This document shows, in pieces, positions 1 to 9,300 of a DNA stretch of 50,458 nt. The notes beneath the pieces are model-generated. The model did no database searches. It saw only the letters and a list, made by a program, of their open reading frames with translations, and was not told the DNA's origin. Origin of the DNA: Candidatus Poribacteria bacterium (GTDB taxonomy: Bacteria > Poribacteria > WGA-4E > WGA-3G). Every line of letters begins with the position of its first letter. Position 1 is the stretch's first letter. The translations under genes and the position numbers were made by a program. Location: contig JAAXHO010000139.1 in NCBI GenBank assembly GCA_012270795.1, forward strand, positions 1 to 50,458, given 5' to 3'.

Positions 1-60
1 TGTAATTAACTGGCACAAGTCGTTATGTAGGAATATTCTACCTACAAAAGGAAATTAACT

Positions 61-1656
61 ATGAACAACAACGGAAATGCAGAAAGTAATTTTAGGCTTC
101 TCATTGGTATAGTTATCGCTATTGTTGTCGGTACACTTGTTGGTGGGTTTGCCCCAGGAATTGCTGTTTACACAGAAGTATTAGGTGACATATTCTTGAC
201 CTTACTGAAGATGGTTGTAGTACCCCTTGTGATCTTCTCAATGGTCGTAGGAATTACAAACCTGGGGGATATACGCAACCTCGGTTCCATTGGGGGACGC
301 ACCGTCCTTTATTATATGGCAACGACTGCCATTTCTGTCATCATTGGAATGATTCTCGTTAACATTATCGCACCTGGAAAAGGGATAGAGTTATCAAAAG
401 AGGGTGACCAATATCCCCAACTCTCTTATACGCTGGGTGGGGAGAATAACCTCACGGTAACATTACCCGAGGGCGAAATTGAAAAAGACTATTCCAATAA
501 ATTTATAATCACACTCGTTGATCAAAATTTGGTTGGGGAAATTGAATCTATTGAAGGCAACGAAGTAACTGTAGAAAACTGGCAAGACTTGTCTGGTGAA
601 ATTGATTACATAATAACAGAGAATGGTAAAACGTTGTTGATCGCAAAAAACCAATTTACCGATCTAAAAGTTGACCCATCAGGGACTGGTATTGAAATTG
701 CGCTACCGAAAGTTTCCGAGGTAAAAGGGAAAGAAAACCGCACGATGGGGCAGACCATCATGGAAGTGTTCTTAGGTAACAAGGAAACTGATAAACAGGG
801 CATGATTCCAGAAAACATCTTTATGGCGATGGCGAATATGGATATCTTGCCGCTTATCTTTTTCTCACTCATCATGGGGGCTGCTTTGTCAGTAATTGGG
901 GATGTCGGCAAACCAGCGATTGGCATCTTTAACGCCTTTAATGAAGCCGTAATGAGGATCGTCAACTGGATTATGATCCTTGCACCTGTAGGCATTTTCG
1001 GGTTAATTGCAGGCAGAATAGGGGAAGCAGGAGGTTTCGCTGAATTCCTACCAGAATTAGCAGCCGTCGGTAAATACAGTATGACAGTGATTATAGCACT
1101 TGGATTCCATGGTTTCGTTGTACTACCAACATTGCTATTCCTTTTAGGACGACGGAACCCAGTTGAATATGCAAAAGGAATGGGAACAGCGTTACTTAAT
1201 GCTTTCTCTACTGCAAGTTCAAGTGCCACACTACCGTTAACTATGGAAAATGTTGAGGAACAAAATGGCATCTCTAATCGGACAGCAAGTTTTGTGTTAC
1301 CGTTAGGGGCTACTATTAATATGGATGGTACTGCACTTTACGAGGCAGTTGCTGTAATGTTCATTGCACAAGTGTATGGCATTACAATGGGACCAGCAGA
1401 ACAACTCATCATCGTCCTGACTGCGACACTCGCAGCAATCGGTGCTGCGGGAATACCTGAAGCAGGACTCGTTACGATGGTTATCGTCCTAAAGGCTGTC
1501 GGACTACCCATAGAAGGTGTCGCATTGATACTTTCAATTGACTGGCTACTCGACAGATTCCGTACAACCGTCAACGTTTGGGGCGACAGTGTCGGTGCTG
1601 GTATCATTGAAACTTTTGAGACAAATGATGCCACAGAAGCTCCAGCAGCAACTTAG
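61..1656 (+). CDS. Dicarboxylate/amino acid:cation symporter (DAACS, SLC1-like) with large TM3-TM4 insertion
   Basis: Inner-membrane symporter predicted to take up acidic amino acids or C4-dicarboxylates with Na+ or H+. Seen: the serine-rich HP1 hairpin (STASSSATLP, about residues 382-392), the TM7 motif NMDGT (about 420-424), the HP2 region AAIGAAGIPEAG, and TM8 with DRFRTTVN (D498, R501, N505). In the family the TM8 arginine reads the substrate side-chain carboxylate, so aspartate or glutamate is the best guess. The protein has 531 residues against about 420 for GltP/GltPh; the excess lies between TM3 (ends near residue 107) and TM4 (begins near 248) as a polar, beta-prone segment of about 140 residues. 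The start ATG follows AAAGGAAA at a normal distance. It stands alone; a palindromic repeat follows. The family is certain, the exact substrate is not. Confidence 0.93.
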   Translation: MNNNGNAESNFRLLIGIVIAIVVGTLVGGFAPGIAVYTEVLGDIFLTLLKMVVVPLVIFSMVVGITNLGDIRNLGSIGGRTVLYYMATTAISVIIGMILVNIIAPGKGIELSKEGDQYPQLSYTLGGENNLTVTLPEGEIEKDYSNKFIITLVDQNLVGEIESIEGNEVTVENWQDLSGEIDYIITENGKTLLIAKNQFTDLKVDPSGTGIEIALPKVSEVKGKENRTMGQTIMEVFLGNKETDKQGMIPENIFMAMANMDILPLIFFSLIMGAALSVIGDVGKPAIGIFNAFNEAVMRIVNWIMILAPVGIFGLIAGRIGEAGGFAEFLPELAAVGKYSMTVIIALGFHGFVVLPTLLFLLGRRNPVEYAKGMGTALLNAFSTASSSATLPLTMENVEEQNGISNRTASFVLPLGATINMDGTALYEAVAVMFIAQVYGITMGPAEQLIIVLTATLAAIGAAGIPEAGLVTMVIVLKAVGLPIEGVALILSIDWLLDRFRTTVNVWGDSVGAGIIETFETNDATEAPAAT

Positions 1657-1712
1657 GTATATGCAAAAAAGTGATATTATTGGACAAGTTGAACATTGCG
1701 AAACCCATAGGC

Positions 1713-1839
1713 GTAAACTTAAGAGCCTTATACATTATTGACATTGTTGGCGGGGTTTCTAACCCCGATTTCTTGAGCCAAAACCTGTCCAATCGGGGTT
1801 AGAAACCCCGCCAACAGTGTATAAGGTTCTTAAGTTTAC
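1713..1839. repeat. Palindromic repeat, family A (GGGGTTTCTAACCCCGATT core)
   Basis: Long imperfect inverted repeat in the 330-base gap between the symporter and the AI-2E-like gene. The outer arms are GTAAACTTAAGAGCCTTATA and its near-complement ending at 1839; the inner arms are GGCGGGGTTTCTAACCCCG and complement. The same core recurs at 18630-18776 and twice at 40119-40300. It could form a strong hairpin in RNA but has no T-tract, so it is better read as a dispersed element than as a simple terminator. I see no gene in 1657-1986. Confidence 0.85.
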
Positions 1840-1986
1840 ACTTAATGGATTTGAATATTGCGAAACCCTACTAACGCCTTATACGTATCTATTAACATAG
1901 ATTCACTACGTGTTTTTTGTAAACGTATTCACTCACCTTGTCAAAAGTGATTCTTCAGGGAAGGAATCAACCTCTCCAAACACAAT

Positions 1987-4287
1987 ATGAACTCTCAGCA
2001 CAATATGAATTCTCAGAACGATACAACCCCTCAACAATCTGGTATCACTGGTGAAACTTCACTGGCAATCATAAGTGTTGCACTCGCTGCGTTATGGATC
2101 GCATTTGCTTTCTACCACGGTGCAACCACCGAGGTAGATGGCAATCGAATACTCTTATTACATCCACTCGTCCCGATTGCACTCATTGCGATGCTCATCC
2201 GTATTTACAGATGGGTCGGTATCAAATTTATCGTTCATCTTGAAATCATCATGATCGGTCTCTGGATATTTGTCAGAATGCTAGGCGTTTTCATGCCCTT
2301 CATTCTCGGTTTTGGATTTGCATATCTCTTTAGGTTCCTTTGGCGTGCCCTACCATTCAAGAAATATTATCAACGCGCAATCGCAACAGTTCTGATTGTA
2401 GTTGTTTGTGGTGTAGGGTTAACTTATACTGGATTCAGAGTTGGTGACCAAGTTAGGCAAATGGCAAGGGGATTACACAAATTCTATCATGAAAGGTTAC
2501 TCCCTTTAGTTGAAGGGGATGAGTATACGGCTTTTGCGGTTGATCAAACCGGTGACACTGAAACCCTCATTCTCGGCACGAAACACGGAATCTATTTCTT
2601 AAAAAACGAAAAGAAAAGTAAAGATAATCAACCGAAAAATGAACCGGCTCAAATTGGTATCACAAACGGTGAACTGGTCGGAAAACCGATTGATCAGGTT
2701 ACAGTAGGTAATAAATATATCTATGCAATCGCTGAAAATGAAATATATCGTTGTAACAAAGCCGTTATTCCTACGGCTCCAGGCAAGACCAAAAGATCTT
2801 TAATCGCACCTCCCGAAGAATTGGAATGGCGTAAATTAAGGACCACATATTTTGTAAATCATACCCTTCAGACAATCCATGCCCCTGCTTGGGATCCTAA
2901 CTTGATCTATGTTGGAACCCCAAAAGGACTCCACCGAAGTAACGATGCAGGGGATAATTGGTCTGAAGAAGATATTGCCGAAGAGAAAGGTAGGTCTATT
3001 CTTAGCATTGATACTATTGAAATATCTGAAGAACCAAGAGAAGCAATTGATGTGCCTCGTAAAAATAGATTTATTTATGTTGTAAGTGCAGCTTCAACGA
3101 ACGGTCAGGAAAACGAAACAAACTCCGATAAGGAACTTGAAACACCAAGTAATATTTCTACTAAAATCCATTCGCGACAATTGAATACGATTAACAAATG
3201 GGACGATCCTCCTCTTAAAACTAAAGATCGTTCTGGAGTTGATATCCACGCATTATTTATTGCAACAAATAGAGCAACCAAAAAAGATAAACTTAGGCTC
3301 TATGCAGGAACAAAAAATGATATATATGAAAAGATTAATCCAATTGAGGGCACTTTGAATTGGGAACAAATGGAGGAATCAGACCTTTTACCACAGTCAG
3401 TTACTCTATTAGTTGCTACTACCGATGGGCTATATGCCGGCGACAAAAACGTCATCCATTTTCGTCCTGAAGGAGGGACATCTACATGGAAACCTTTTAT
3501 GGTTCCGAACGATGGTTTACTTGAACTGAGAAATCAACCATTTGTACAACAATTTCAGGATTATTTGACAGAAAAAATTCCCGGATGGACTGCTAGTGGT
3601 GGAGCTGCAGTCAGATGGTTGTCCGGATTAGCTGGCACTATTGCTTTTCAGTTCGGTGGATTCCTCGCAACTGTTTCTCTTGCATTCATCGTCTTTGTCT
3701 ATGCAAGCCAAGGGTTTGATAAGTATATCCGTAGTTTCATAAACTTAGTTCCTGAAAAACACCGTGATACAACTATGGCATATTTGCGTGAGATTGATAC
3801 AAATATGCACCAGTTTCTCAAAGGACAGTTCACTGTCATCGTAATCGTCTCTATCATCTCTTGTATCGTCTACCGGCTTGTGGGTGTCCCTTTCGCGCTG
3901 CTTGTCGGCATTTTAGCCGGATTCTGCAATGCTATACCAACATTCGGTCCTTTTATCGGTGGTGGTTTCGCGTATATTGCGATGTTGATGGGACTTGCTG
4001 CAGGTGAATTTAGCAGCACTATCGGCTTTCTCATCCGTTGTATATTCGTGTTAGGGGCAGTACTCGGTATTCAAGCGATTGACAACTCGCTCATCTCTCC
4101 AAAAGTGATGAGCAATGCTGTTGATGTTGACCCGCTCCTCATTATGTTCTCGGTGATTGTCGGTGCTTCCATCCTCGGATTTTGGGGTGTATTACTTGCT
4201 ATTCCGATCATAGTTGTGATAAAATCTATCATCGCTGTTTCTCGTTCTGAATTCAATGAGTCGGAAGAACCAGTTGTACAGGAGTAA
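1987..4287 (+). CDS. AI-2E/PerM-family permease with internal Asp-box beta-propeller-like domain
   Basis: Polytopic inner-membrane protein of the AI-2E transporter family (UPF0118: PerM, YdiK, TqsA). Family members export small molecules or act as Na+/H+ exchangers; the substrate here is unknown. Residues 1-175 hold the first membrane segments; residues about 512-766 hold the conserved C-terminal half (FLKGQF, PFALLVGILAGFCNAIPTFG, GGFAYI, then SPKVM and the final helices). Between them, residues about 176-511 form a soluble insertion with repeated strand-like segments (TLILGTKHGIYFL, LIYVGTPKGLHRS, LLVATTDGLYAG) and a clear Asp-box SNDAGDNW at 318-325. The usual length is about 350 residues; this is 766. 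A second ATG lies six codons downstream (2005) and no good ribosome binding site distinguishes them. The stop is 5 bases from the der start, so the two are probably co-transcribed. Confidence 0.88.
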   Translation: MNSQHNMNSQNDTTPQQSGITGETSLAIISVALAALWIAFAFYHGATTEVDGNRILLLHPLVPIALIAMLIRIYRWVGIKFIVHLEIIMIGLWIFVRMLGVFMPFILGFGFAYLFRFLWRALPFKKYYQRAIATVLIVVVCGVGLTYTGFRVGDQVRQMARGLHKFYHERLLPLVEGDEYTAFAVDQTGDTETLILGTKHGIYFLKNEKKSKDNQPKNEPAQIGITNGELVGKPIDQVTVGNKYIYAIAENEIYRCNKAVIPTAPGKTKRSLIAPPEELEWRKLRTTYFVNHTLQTIHAPAWDPNLIYVGTPKGLHRSNDAGDNWSEEDIAEEKGRSILSIDTIEISEEPREAIDVPRKNRFIYVVSAASTNGQENETNSDKELETPSNISTKIHSRQLNTINKWDDPPLKTKDRSGVDIHALFIATNRATKKDKLRLYAGTKNDIYEKINPIEGTLNWEQMEESDLLPQSVTLLVATTDGLYAGDKNVIHFRPEGGTSTWKPFMVPNDGLLELRNQPFVQQFQDYLTEKIPGWTASGGAAVRWLSGLAGTIAFQFGGFLATVSLAFIVFVYASQGFDKYIRSFINLVPEKHRDTTMAYLREIDTNMHQFLKGQFTVIVIVSIISCIVYRLVGVPFALLVGILAGFCNAIPTFGPFIGGGFAYIAMLMGLAAGEFSSTIGFLIRCIFVLGAVLGIQAIDNSLISPKVMSNAVDVDPLLIMFSVIVGASILGFWGVLLAIPIIVVIKSIIAVSRSEFNESEEPVVQE

Positions 4288-4292
4288 CCCCA

Positions 4293-5639
4293 ATGCAAAA
4301 CCAACTTCCTATTGTTGCTATTGTCGGCAGGCCCAATGTTGGGAAATCCTCAATTTTCAATCGTATCGCTGCAGATGCGCGACTAAATTCAACGCACAGA
4401 AAACAAATCGCAGTTGTCAACGATACCCCCGGTGTCACCCGAGATCGAAACTATGCAACTGTAGGGTGGAATGATAAGCACTTTACGATTGTGGATACCG
4501 GTGGCATTGATGTCGACCCGGATGACCCGCTCATTGACAACGTTCAGTTACAGGTTGACCAAGCATTAGCAGAAGCATCCCTGATTCTGTTTGTAGTTGA
4601 TTCCCGCACTGGCATTATGCCACACGATAACGTCGTAGCAGACAAACTCCGCGCATCAGGAAAACAGATCCTACTTGTCGCAAATAAAGCGGATAGTGTC
4701 AAAATTGAGATGGACACTGCCGAATTCTATGCCCTCGGATTGGAAGCACCGGTCTTGACTTCATGTGTTCAAAACATCGGTATCCATCAACTCCTTGACG
4801 AAGTGGCTGAAATTCTCCCTGATACCGAGGAGACTCAAGAAACGTCCACCGCACCAATCAAAATCGCTATTGTGGGTCGTCCAAATGTTGGTAAATCTTC
4901 ACTCCTCAACAACTTACTCGGTGAAGAGCGGATGATTGTTGACAACCGTCCCGGTACAACGCGGGACGCAATCAATATCCGCTTTGAATATCAGAACATC
5001 CCATTTGAACTTGTTGATACTGCTGGTATGCGAAGAAAATCCGCTATTAAGGATAAGCTGGAATCTGCAACTGTTCAAAGTGCAATCCATAGCATCAGAC
5101 AAAGTGATATTGCAGCGTTAGTGTTAGATGTTACACAGGAAGTGGCACAGCAAGATAAGACAATCGCAAATTTCATTGCACGCCACGGTAAAGCATCTGT
5201 GCTGGTGTTAAATAAATGGGATTTAGTGGAAAAGGACAATACGACCCACGGTGAATTTATACAGCATATAGAAGCACAAGTACCACAAATAGACTATGTC
5301 CCAAAAATATTCGTTTCTGCTATCACTGGACAACGTGTTACTAAAATACTTGATGTGGCACTTGAGGTCTACCGCGAGTATTGCACCCGTATTCCAACTC
5401 CGGCACTCAACGATCTGCTTTTGGAATTGCGTAATGCACACCCACCACCACGTGTTAAAGGGACGCGCCCTGCTCTAAAATATATTACACAGGTAGAGAC
5501 AAAACCACCGACTTTCCTGATTTTCGGGCGTAATACACAAAGGATACGTCCGCCCTATACCGCTTATTTGGTAAACAATATACGAAGCGTCTTTGGGTTT
5601 AACGGAACACCCATCCGTATATTCTATAGAAGAAATTGA
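4293..5639 (+). CDS. der: Ribosome biogenesis GTPase Der (EngA)
   Basis: Double GTPase needed for 50S subunit maturation, cytoplasmic. Two G domains are plain: first P-loop GRPNVGKSS at residues 12-20 with [15 protein letters not shown] and NKAD; second P-loop GRPNVGKSS near 195-203 with [15 protein letters not shown] and NKWD. The C-terminal KH-like domain carries [16 protein letters not shown] and ends in RIFYRRN. The length of 448 residues is typical. The Shine-Dalgarno AGGAG (4280-4284) overlaps the end of the upstream permease gene, which argues for translational coupling. Confidence 0.97.
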   Translation: MQNQLPIVAIVGRPNVGKSSIFNRIAADARLNSTHRKQIAVVNDTPGVTRDRNYATVGWNDKHFTIVDTGGIDVDPDDPLIDNVQLQVDQALAEASLILFVVDSRTGIMPHDNVVADKLRASGKQILLVANKADSVKIEMDTAEFYALGLEAPVLTSCVQNIGIHQLLDEVAEILPDTEETQETSTAPIKIAIVGRPNVGKSSLLNNLLGEERMIVDNRPGTTRDAINIRFEYQNIPFELVDTAGMRRKSAIKDKLESATVQSAIHSIRQSDIAALVLDVTQEVAQQDKTIANFIARHGKASVLVLNKWDLVEKDNTTHGEFIQHIEAQVPQIDYVPKIFVSAITGQRVTKILDVALEVYREYCTRIPTPALNDLLLELRNAHPPPRVKGTRPALKYITQVETKPPTFLIFGRNTQRIRPPYTAYLVNNIRSVFGFNGTPIRIFYRRN

Positions 5640-5671
5640 CAATATCGTAACCTTTATCACTGAGGCATTCC

Positions 5672-6649
5672 ATGGCAAACCCTAAAGTCTTTATCACACG
5701 TCCCATTCCCGATTCTGTTCTCGCTCAAATTCAAGATGAATGTGATGCTGAGATGTGGCATACAAGTGCAATACTACCCCCAATTGCTGAAAAAATACCG
5801 CCCCTTGACGGGTTGGTGACCTACGGACATGAACCCGTCACCGACGAGATGTTTGACACCTCACCTAACCTGAAAGTCGTCTCTGTGGTCGGTGTTGGTT
5901 ATGACCATATTGACGTAGATGCAGCACGGGAACGTGGCATTGCACTTGGACATACCCCCGGAGTTCTCAGTGACACAACAGCTGATATGACATGGGCACT
6001 GCTGCTGGCTGCTGCACGCAATGTTGTCCCAGCATACAACCATGTGCAAGTTGACAAGCAGTGGCACTACTACGACCCGAACATCCTTTGGGGGTATGAC
6101 GTACATCACGCAACGATTGGAATTGTCGGTATGGGACGGATAGGATATTCAGTGGCAAAGCGTGCTCTGGGTTTTAATATGAAAGTCCTTTACAACAAAC
6201 GTAATCGCAGACGTGATTGGGAAGCGGAACTCGGTATTGAATATGCTGAGTTGGAACATCTCTTGAAGGTTTCCGATTTCGTGACGCTCCATGTCCCGCT
6301 TACAGAAGAAACAACACACATGATTAGCAAGGCAGAATTGGAATTGATGAAACCCACGGCTATCCTTGTCAACATAGCAAGAGGTCCCGTTGTTGACCAT
6401 GATGCTTTGTATGAAGCACTTACGGAAGGACAGATTGCGGGTGCCGCACTTGACGTAACGGAACCTGAACCAATCAATACTGATCATCCGCTGCTCGGTT
6501 TAAACAATCTACTCATTGCCCCACATCTCGGCAGTACCACAATTCAAACCCGCATGAAAATGGCAACCATGGCAATGGAGAATCTGTTTGCTGGGTTGAA
6601 GGGGGAACGGCTACCTTACGGTGTGCTACATCCAGGTGGTGTTTCATAG
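5672..6649 (+). CDS. D-2-hydroxyacid dehydrogenase (glyoxylate/hydroxypyruvate reductase-like)
   Basis: NAD(P)-dependent reductase of 2-keto acids such as glyoxylate or hydroxypyruvate. Seen: Rossmann motif VGMGRIGYSVAKRA around residues 151-164, the catalytic triad R237 in NIARGPVVD, E266 in DVTEPEP and H285 in APHLGSTT, and the N-terminal substrate lobe with VTYGHEPV and VSVVGVGYDHID. The length of 325 residues is standard. A weak GAGG (5662-5665) precedes the ATG. It starts 32 bases after der and may continue that transcript, although the function is metabolic. The motifs fit the GyaR/GhrB type best; phosphoglycerate or formate dehydrogenase is less likely. Confidence 0.92.
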   Translation: MANPKVFITRPIPDSVLAQIQDECDAEMWHTSAILPPIAEKIPPLDGLVTYGHEPVTDEMFDTSPNLKVVSVVGVGYDHIDVDAARERGIALGHTPGVLSDTTADMTWALLLAAARNVVPAYNHVQVDKQWHYYDPNILWGYDVHHATIGIVGMGRIGYSVAKRALGFNMKVLYNKRNRRRDWEAELGIEYAELEHLLKVSDFVTLHVPLTEETTHMISKAELELMKPTAILVNIARGPVVDHDALYEALTEGQIAGAALDVTEPEPINTDHPLLGLNNLLIAPHLGSTTIQTRMKMATMAMENLFAGLKGERLPYGVLHPGGVS

Positions 6650-6670
6650 GATTAGAAGGAGCAGATCCAC

Positions 6671-7171
6671 ATGATGAAAGAAAATATATCAGGTATTACC
6701 AAGATAGCCGTAAAAGGTTTCAAGTCAATAGCGGAGGGGTGTGAAATTGACATCCGCCCGTTGACGATCCTTGCTGGTGCAAACAGTTCTGGGAAATCCA
6801 GCATCATGCAACCACTACTGATGTTGAAACAAACTCTTGAAGCACCGTACGATCCGGGTCCCCTCAAGATTGACGGGCCGAATGTTCATTTTACTGCAGC
6901 GTGTGCGTGTCGTAGCTGAAACACACAGTTCACTATTACTTTTGGGGATTCAAACACTCGTTGCAGAAGGAAAACTCTCTCCTGAGTTGGTAAAATTGCA
7001 CTGGTTTCACGGAACGAAGATGGTATTACTGAAGTTGATAGCGTGGATTTGGACGAAGCAGGTACTTACGGGGAATGGTCTGTAGATTTTGACGATGTGA
7101 GTCTCAACATACAGAGTCGCTTTCTTGATGCTGTTGATAACGTTAGATTCAGTAAATTGGAGTCCTTGTGA
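6671..7171 (+). pseudogene. Decayed AAA-family ATPase (RecF/SMC-like AAA15/AAA23 type)
   Basis: The first 83 codons read as the start of an ABC-type AAA ATPase: a strand ending VKGFKSI, then IDIRPLTILAGANSSGKSS with a full Walker A, then MQPLLMLKQT. The frame stops at TGA 6917-6919 and again at TGA 6983-6985, yet the same frame carries coding-like sequence afterwards (FTITFGDS, then NEDGITEVDSVDLDEAG, then FDDVSLNIQSRF) to a TGA at 7169-7171. About 165 codons remain of a protein that is normally much longer. The Walker B and signature motifs are missing, so internal sequence has been lost as well. AAGGAG upstream gives a proper start at 6671. The gene is dead as written. Confidence 0.75.
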
Positions 7172-7456
7172 GATCAAGAAATACAAAAAGGTTGGTGATT
7201 GACACAGATGTTGCCCAAGCATCTGGCGATGAGAAAGCAACTGATCCAAGCAGCATTGGAGACTGATAAGACTATCATTTCACTTGATGAAACTGTTCGT
7301 GGATTATTTGCATTAGCAGCTAAGCACGTGGGTGAAATTCAAGGCATCATCTGGGTAAACCCTGAACGAACAACAGAAGAACAACCAATTTCTTGGCTCA
7401 GAAATGGTGCTCCAGCTGAAGCACATCGTCAACTCTCTGCGTATCCCACAGAATAA
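7168..7456 (+). pseudogene. Decayed PIN-domain-like gene downstream of the AAA ATPase relic
   Basis: A GTG at 7168-7170 overlaps the ATPase stop (GTGA) and opens a frame reading RLVIDTDVAQASG, which resembles the first strand and metal-binding Asp of PIN-domain nucleases, then stops at TGA 7264-7266. The neighbouring frame takes over near 7240-7260 and reads AALETDKTIISLDETVR, GLFALAAKH, then IIWVNPER up to a TAA at 7456, which looks like the C-terminal half of such proteins. The middle, with the other acidic residues, is deleted and the halves are out of frame. The family call rests on pattern memory. The four-base overlap with the ATPase suggests the pair was once translationally coupled. 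Confidence 0.55.
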
Positions 7457-7462
7457 AAACAC

Positions 7463-8335
7463 TTAACCACGCCAAGTTGTATCAATACTGGTATACCCGT
7501 GTGTATATTTGTGCAGATGTGGCGGTAAATCCGTTAAAAACTGCTTACCTATATCTGGCATCTCCCACGGAATATCAATGTGGTGATCTCGACTCCGAAA
7601 ACCGATAGCACACGACAACCGAATTTCGTCTATCTGGTTGGGGAAGGCAGCGTGATATGTGTGGTGTGCAAACACAATCATATCACCGGGATTCGTAAAG
7701 AGCGGTACACACTCTGGAACATCAAAATCTGTGTATGCCTTCTCATCTCCACCCACTTTGTAAAATGAGCGTTTGTCTGTTGTTAGGTTAAACCCTTCTG
7801 GTCCCTCCCAATTTTCCACATGAGAATCCGCAATCACACATAAACCACCGTGTTCCGGACGCGAACCTGTTATGTAAAACCATTTGCCTGATGGCCACAT
7901 GCCGCGGTTCAGCACATCACCGGAATTTTTCGGTGCCTCCGTCGAAAATCCACACCAATCGGTATGCCAGGCAACAGGGTGTGATCCGGGCATCCGAATA
8001 ATAGCAGCGGACCGATGCACGGTCAATTCATCGGTGCCAATTAGGTGTCGATGAATTTTCATAAACGGTTCATATTCCAGTAGTTGCCACGCTCCTGAAC
8101 CAGCTTCTATCCAAGCGTGTCGGGTGCGACTCTGCCCATGCCCTAATTCTCTGTTTGGATCTGTGCCATTGAAAACCGCTTGTTTTAGGCTATCAACCAA
8201 TTCATCAGGTAGCACGTCTTTGATAATCGCAAAGCCATGCGCCTCTAAACATTTAGACATGTCAGAAAGTTGATCAATTTCAAACTCGTAAATGTATCCC
8301 AATTCAGGTTTTTGGATTTTTAAATAGTGTTCCAT
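7463..8335 (-). CDS. Phytanoyl-CoA dioxygenase (PhyH) family protein
   Basis: Fe(II)/2-oxoglutarate-dependent oxygenase that hydroxylates an unknown small molecule; the family is greatly expanded in Poribacteria. Seen: iron ligands H124 and D126 in AWHTDWCG, the distal ligand probably H228 in HHTYHAAFPN, and R239 (IRLS) for the 2-oxoglutarate carboxylate. The length of 290 residues fits. The start ATG is preceded by AGGA at 8 bases (TCCT at 8344-8347 on the plus strand), and a promoter with TTGACA and TAGAAT lies just upstream. It converges with the AAA/PIN relic, ending 6 bases from it. The substrate cannot be told from sequence. Confidence 0.93.
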   Translation of the reverse strand: MEHYLKIQKPELGYIYEFEIDQLSDMSKCLEAHGFAIIKDVLPDELVDSLKQAVFNGTDPNRELGHGQSRTRHAWIEAGSGAWQLLEYEPFMKIHRHLIGTDELTVHRSAAIIRMPGSHPVAWHTDWCGFSTEAPKNSGDVLNRGMWPSGKWFYITGSRPEHGGLCVIADSHVENWEGPEGFNLTTDKRSFYKVGGDEKAYTDFDVPECVPLFTNPGDMIVFAHHTYHAAFPNQIDEIRLSCAIGFRSRDHHIDIPWEMPDIGKQFLTDLPPHLHKYTHGYTSIDTTWRG

Positions 8336-8364
8336 AATGAATATCCTGAAAGTATTTATGCGGT

Positions 8365-8393
8365 ATTCTATTATATGTTTACTATCATGTCAA
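8365..8393 (-). promoter_or_regulatory. Sigma-70-type promoter for the PhyH gene
   Basis: Reading the minus strand, TTGACA (8388-8393) and TAGAAT (8365-8370) are separated by 17 bases, about 30 bases before the start codon. Good consensus match; not tested. Confidence 0.6.
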
Positions 8394-8403
8394 CACAATT
8401 TCT

Positions 8404-8706
8404 GGTGCACTGGTGCACGGGTGTGTAAAGTTATTGGCATGTGTCTGAACCAGGATTTTCAGGATTTACAGATTACCAGGATTATGAGTTTGAGGTAGGA
8501 CGCACCATTCATAAGTTGGCATAAAGAGGTAGGACGCACCATTCATAAGTTGGCATAAATCTGTGTAAAAAACTCATAAATCTGTGTAAAAAACTATTGA
8601 TGAGGTAATCCTGAAAATCTGGAAATCCTGAAAATCCTGGTTCAGACAAGTGAAAACAACTTTACTCACAATTCATGCCAAAAACTTTACACACCCCTGG
8701 TGCACT
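8404..8706. repeat. Large inverted-repeat element, 300 bases, with nested direct repeats
   Basis: The outer ends are inverted copies: GGTGTGTAAAGTTATTGGCA at 8419-8438 and its near-complement at about 8672-8695, each flanked by GGTGCAC. Inside, AACCAGGATTTTCAGGAT (8450 onward) is inverted against ATCCTGAAAATCCTGGTT (about 8625-8642). At the centre, a direct repeat of about 35 bases beginning GAGGTAGGACGCACCATT occurs twice (8492 and 8527). No gene is present. Part of the same end sequence occurs at 18826-18850 and, inverted, at about 19895-19925. Confidence 0.75.
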
Positions 8707-8781
8707 AAATTTTGGGGTTGATTAAAAATTCAATCAATTGTATACTAATTTACGTTGAGATTTCGCAATCAAGAATTCTTT

Positions 8782-8938
8782 TACCATTTCTAAAATATAA
8801 TTTCTCATTAGCTGCGGAAAACTGGCAGGAACGATCTCCTTGTCGCGACCAGGAGATCGCTCTTACCGAAGAGATACGCCTCAACCCGCAATAACAGCGG
8901 AATTCCTTAATGAGACAATATTTTTTAGAATTGGTATC
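8782..8938. repeat. MITE-like element, TIR backbone 1, core B
   Basis: About 157 bases with terminal inverted repeats TACCATTTCTAAAATATAAT and, at the other end, the complement of ATACCAATTCTAAAAAATAT. The centre carries a degraded core-B palindrome (GATCTCCTTGTCGCGACC and complement). The right half, reverse-complemented, matches the left half of the copy at 18919 through TCTCATTAAGGAATTCC. The other members are at 14695-14974 and 18919-19079. Confidence 0.8.
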
Positions 8939-9300
8939 ATCATGCATATTTTGTAAAGTATAAAAGCTTGGATGTCGTTTTGTACCACATCTATAAAAAA
9001 TACGAATTTTGAGTTAATAAATAACATAAAATAGGTATGTGCATAATTGTTTAGCAATGCATCAATTTGAGCGGTGCTTTGTAGGCAGATTTTGGTTTGT
9101 AGTCGCGCTATTCATAACCAGAATACATTTCAAAATATGTTGATGGTGTTGAAACTCCTGATGATTGTGTTCAATAGGTTAGGTGTTTCTAATACGATTA
9201 TGTATTTTAAAGTGATGCAACTTATGCACATTCTTAAAAAAACAATAGGAAAAATATAAGATGAAATAATAGATATTAGGCACTATGTATGTGCCAATTG

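Noticed and set aside
606-1271. Long open frame on the minus strand inside the symporter gene
   Set aside because: Antisense to an intact, well-recognised transporter; its residues follow from the complementary codons and show no domain.
8712-8894. 60-codon frame downstream of the PhyH gene
   Set aside because: Runs through the MITE at 8782-8938; no start signal.
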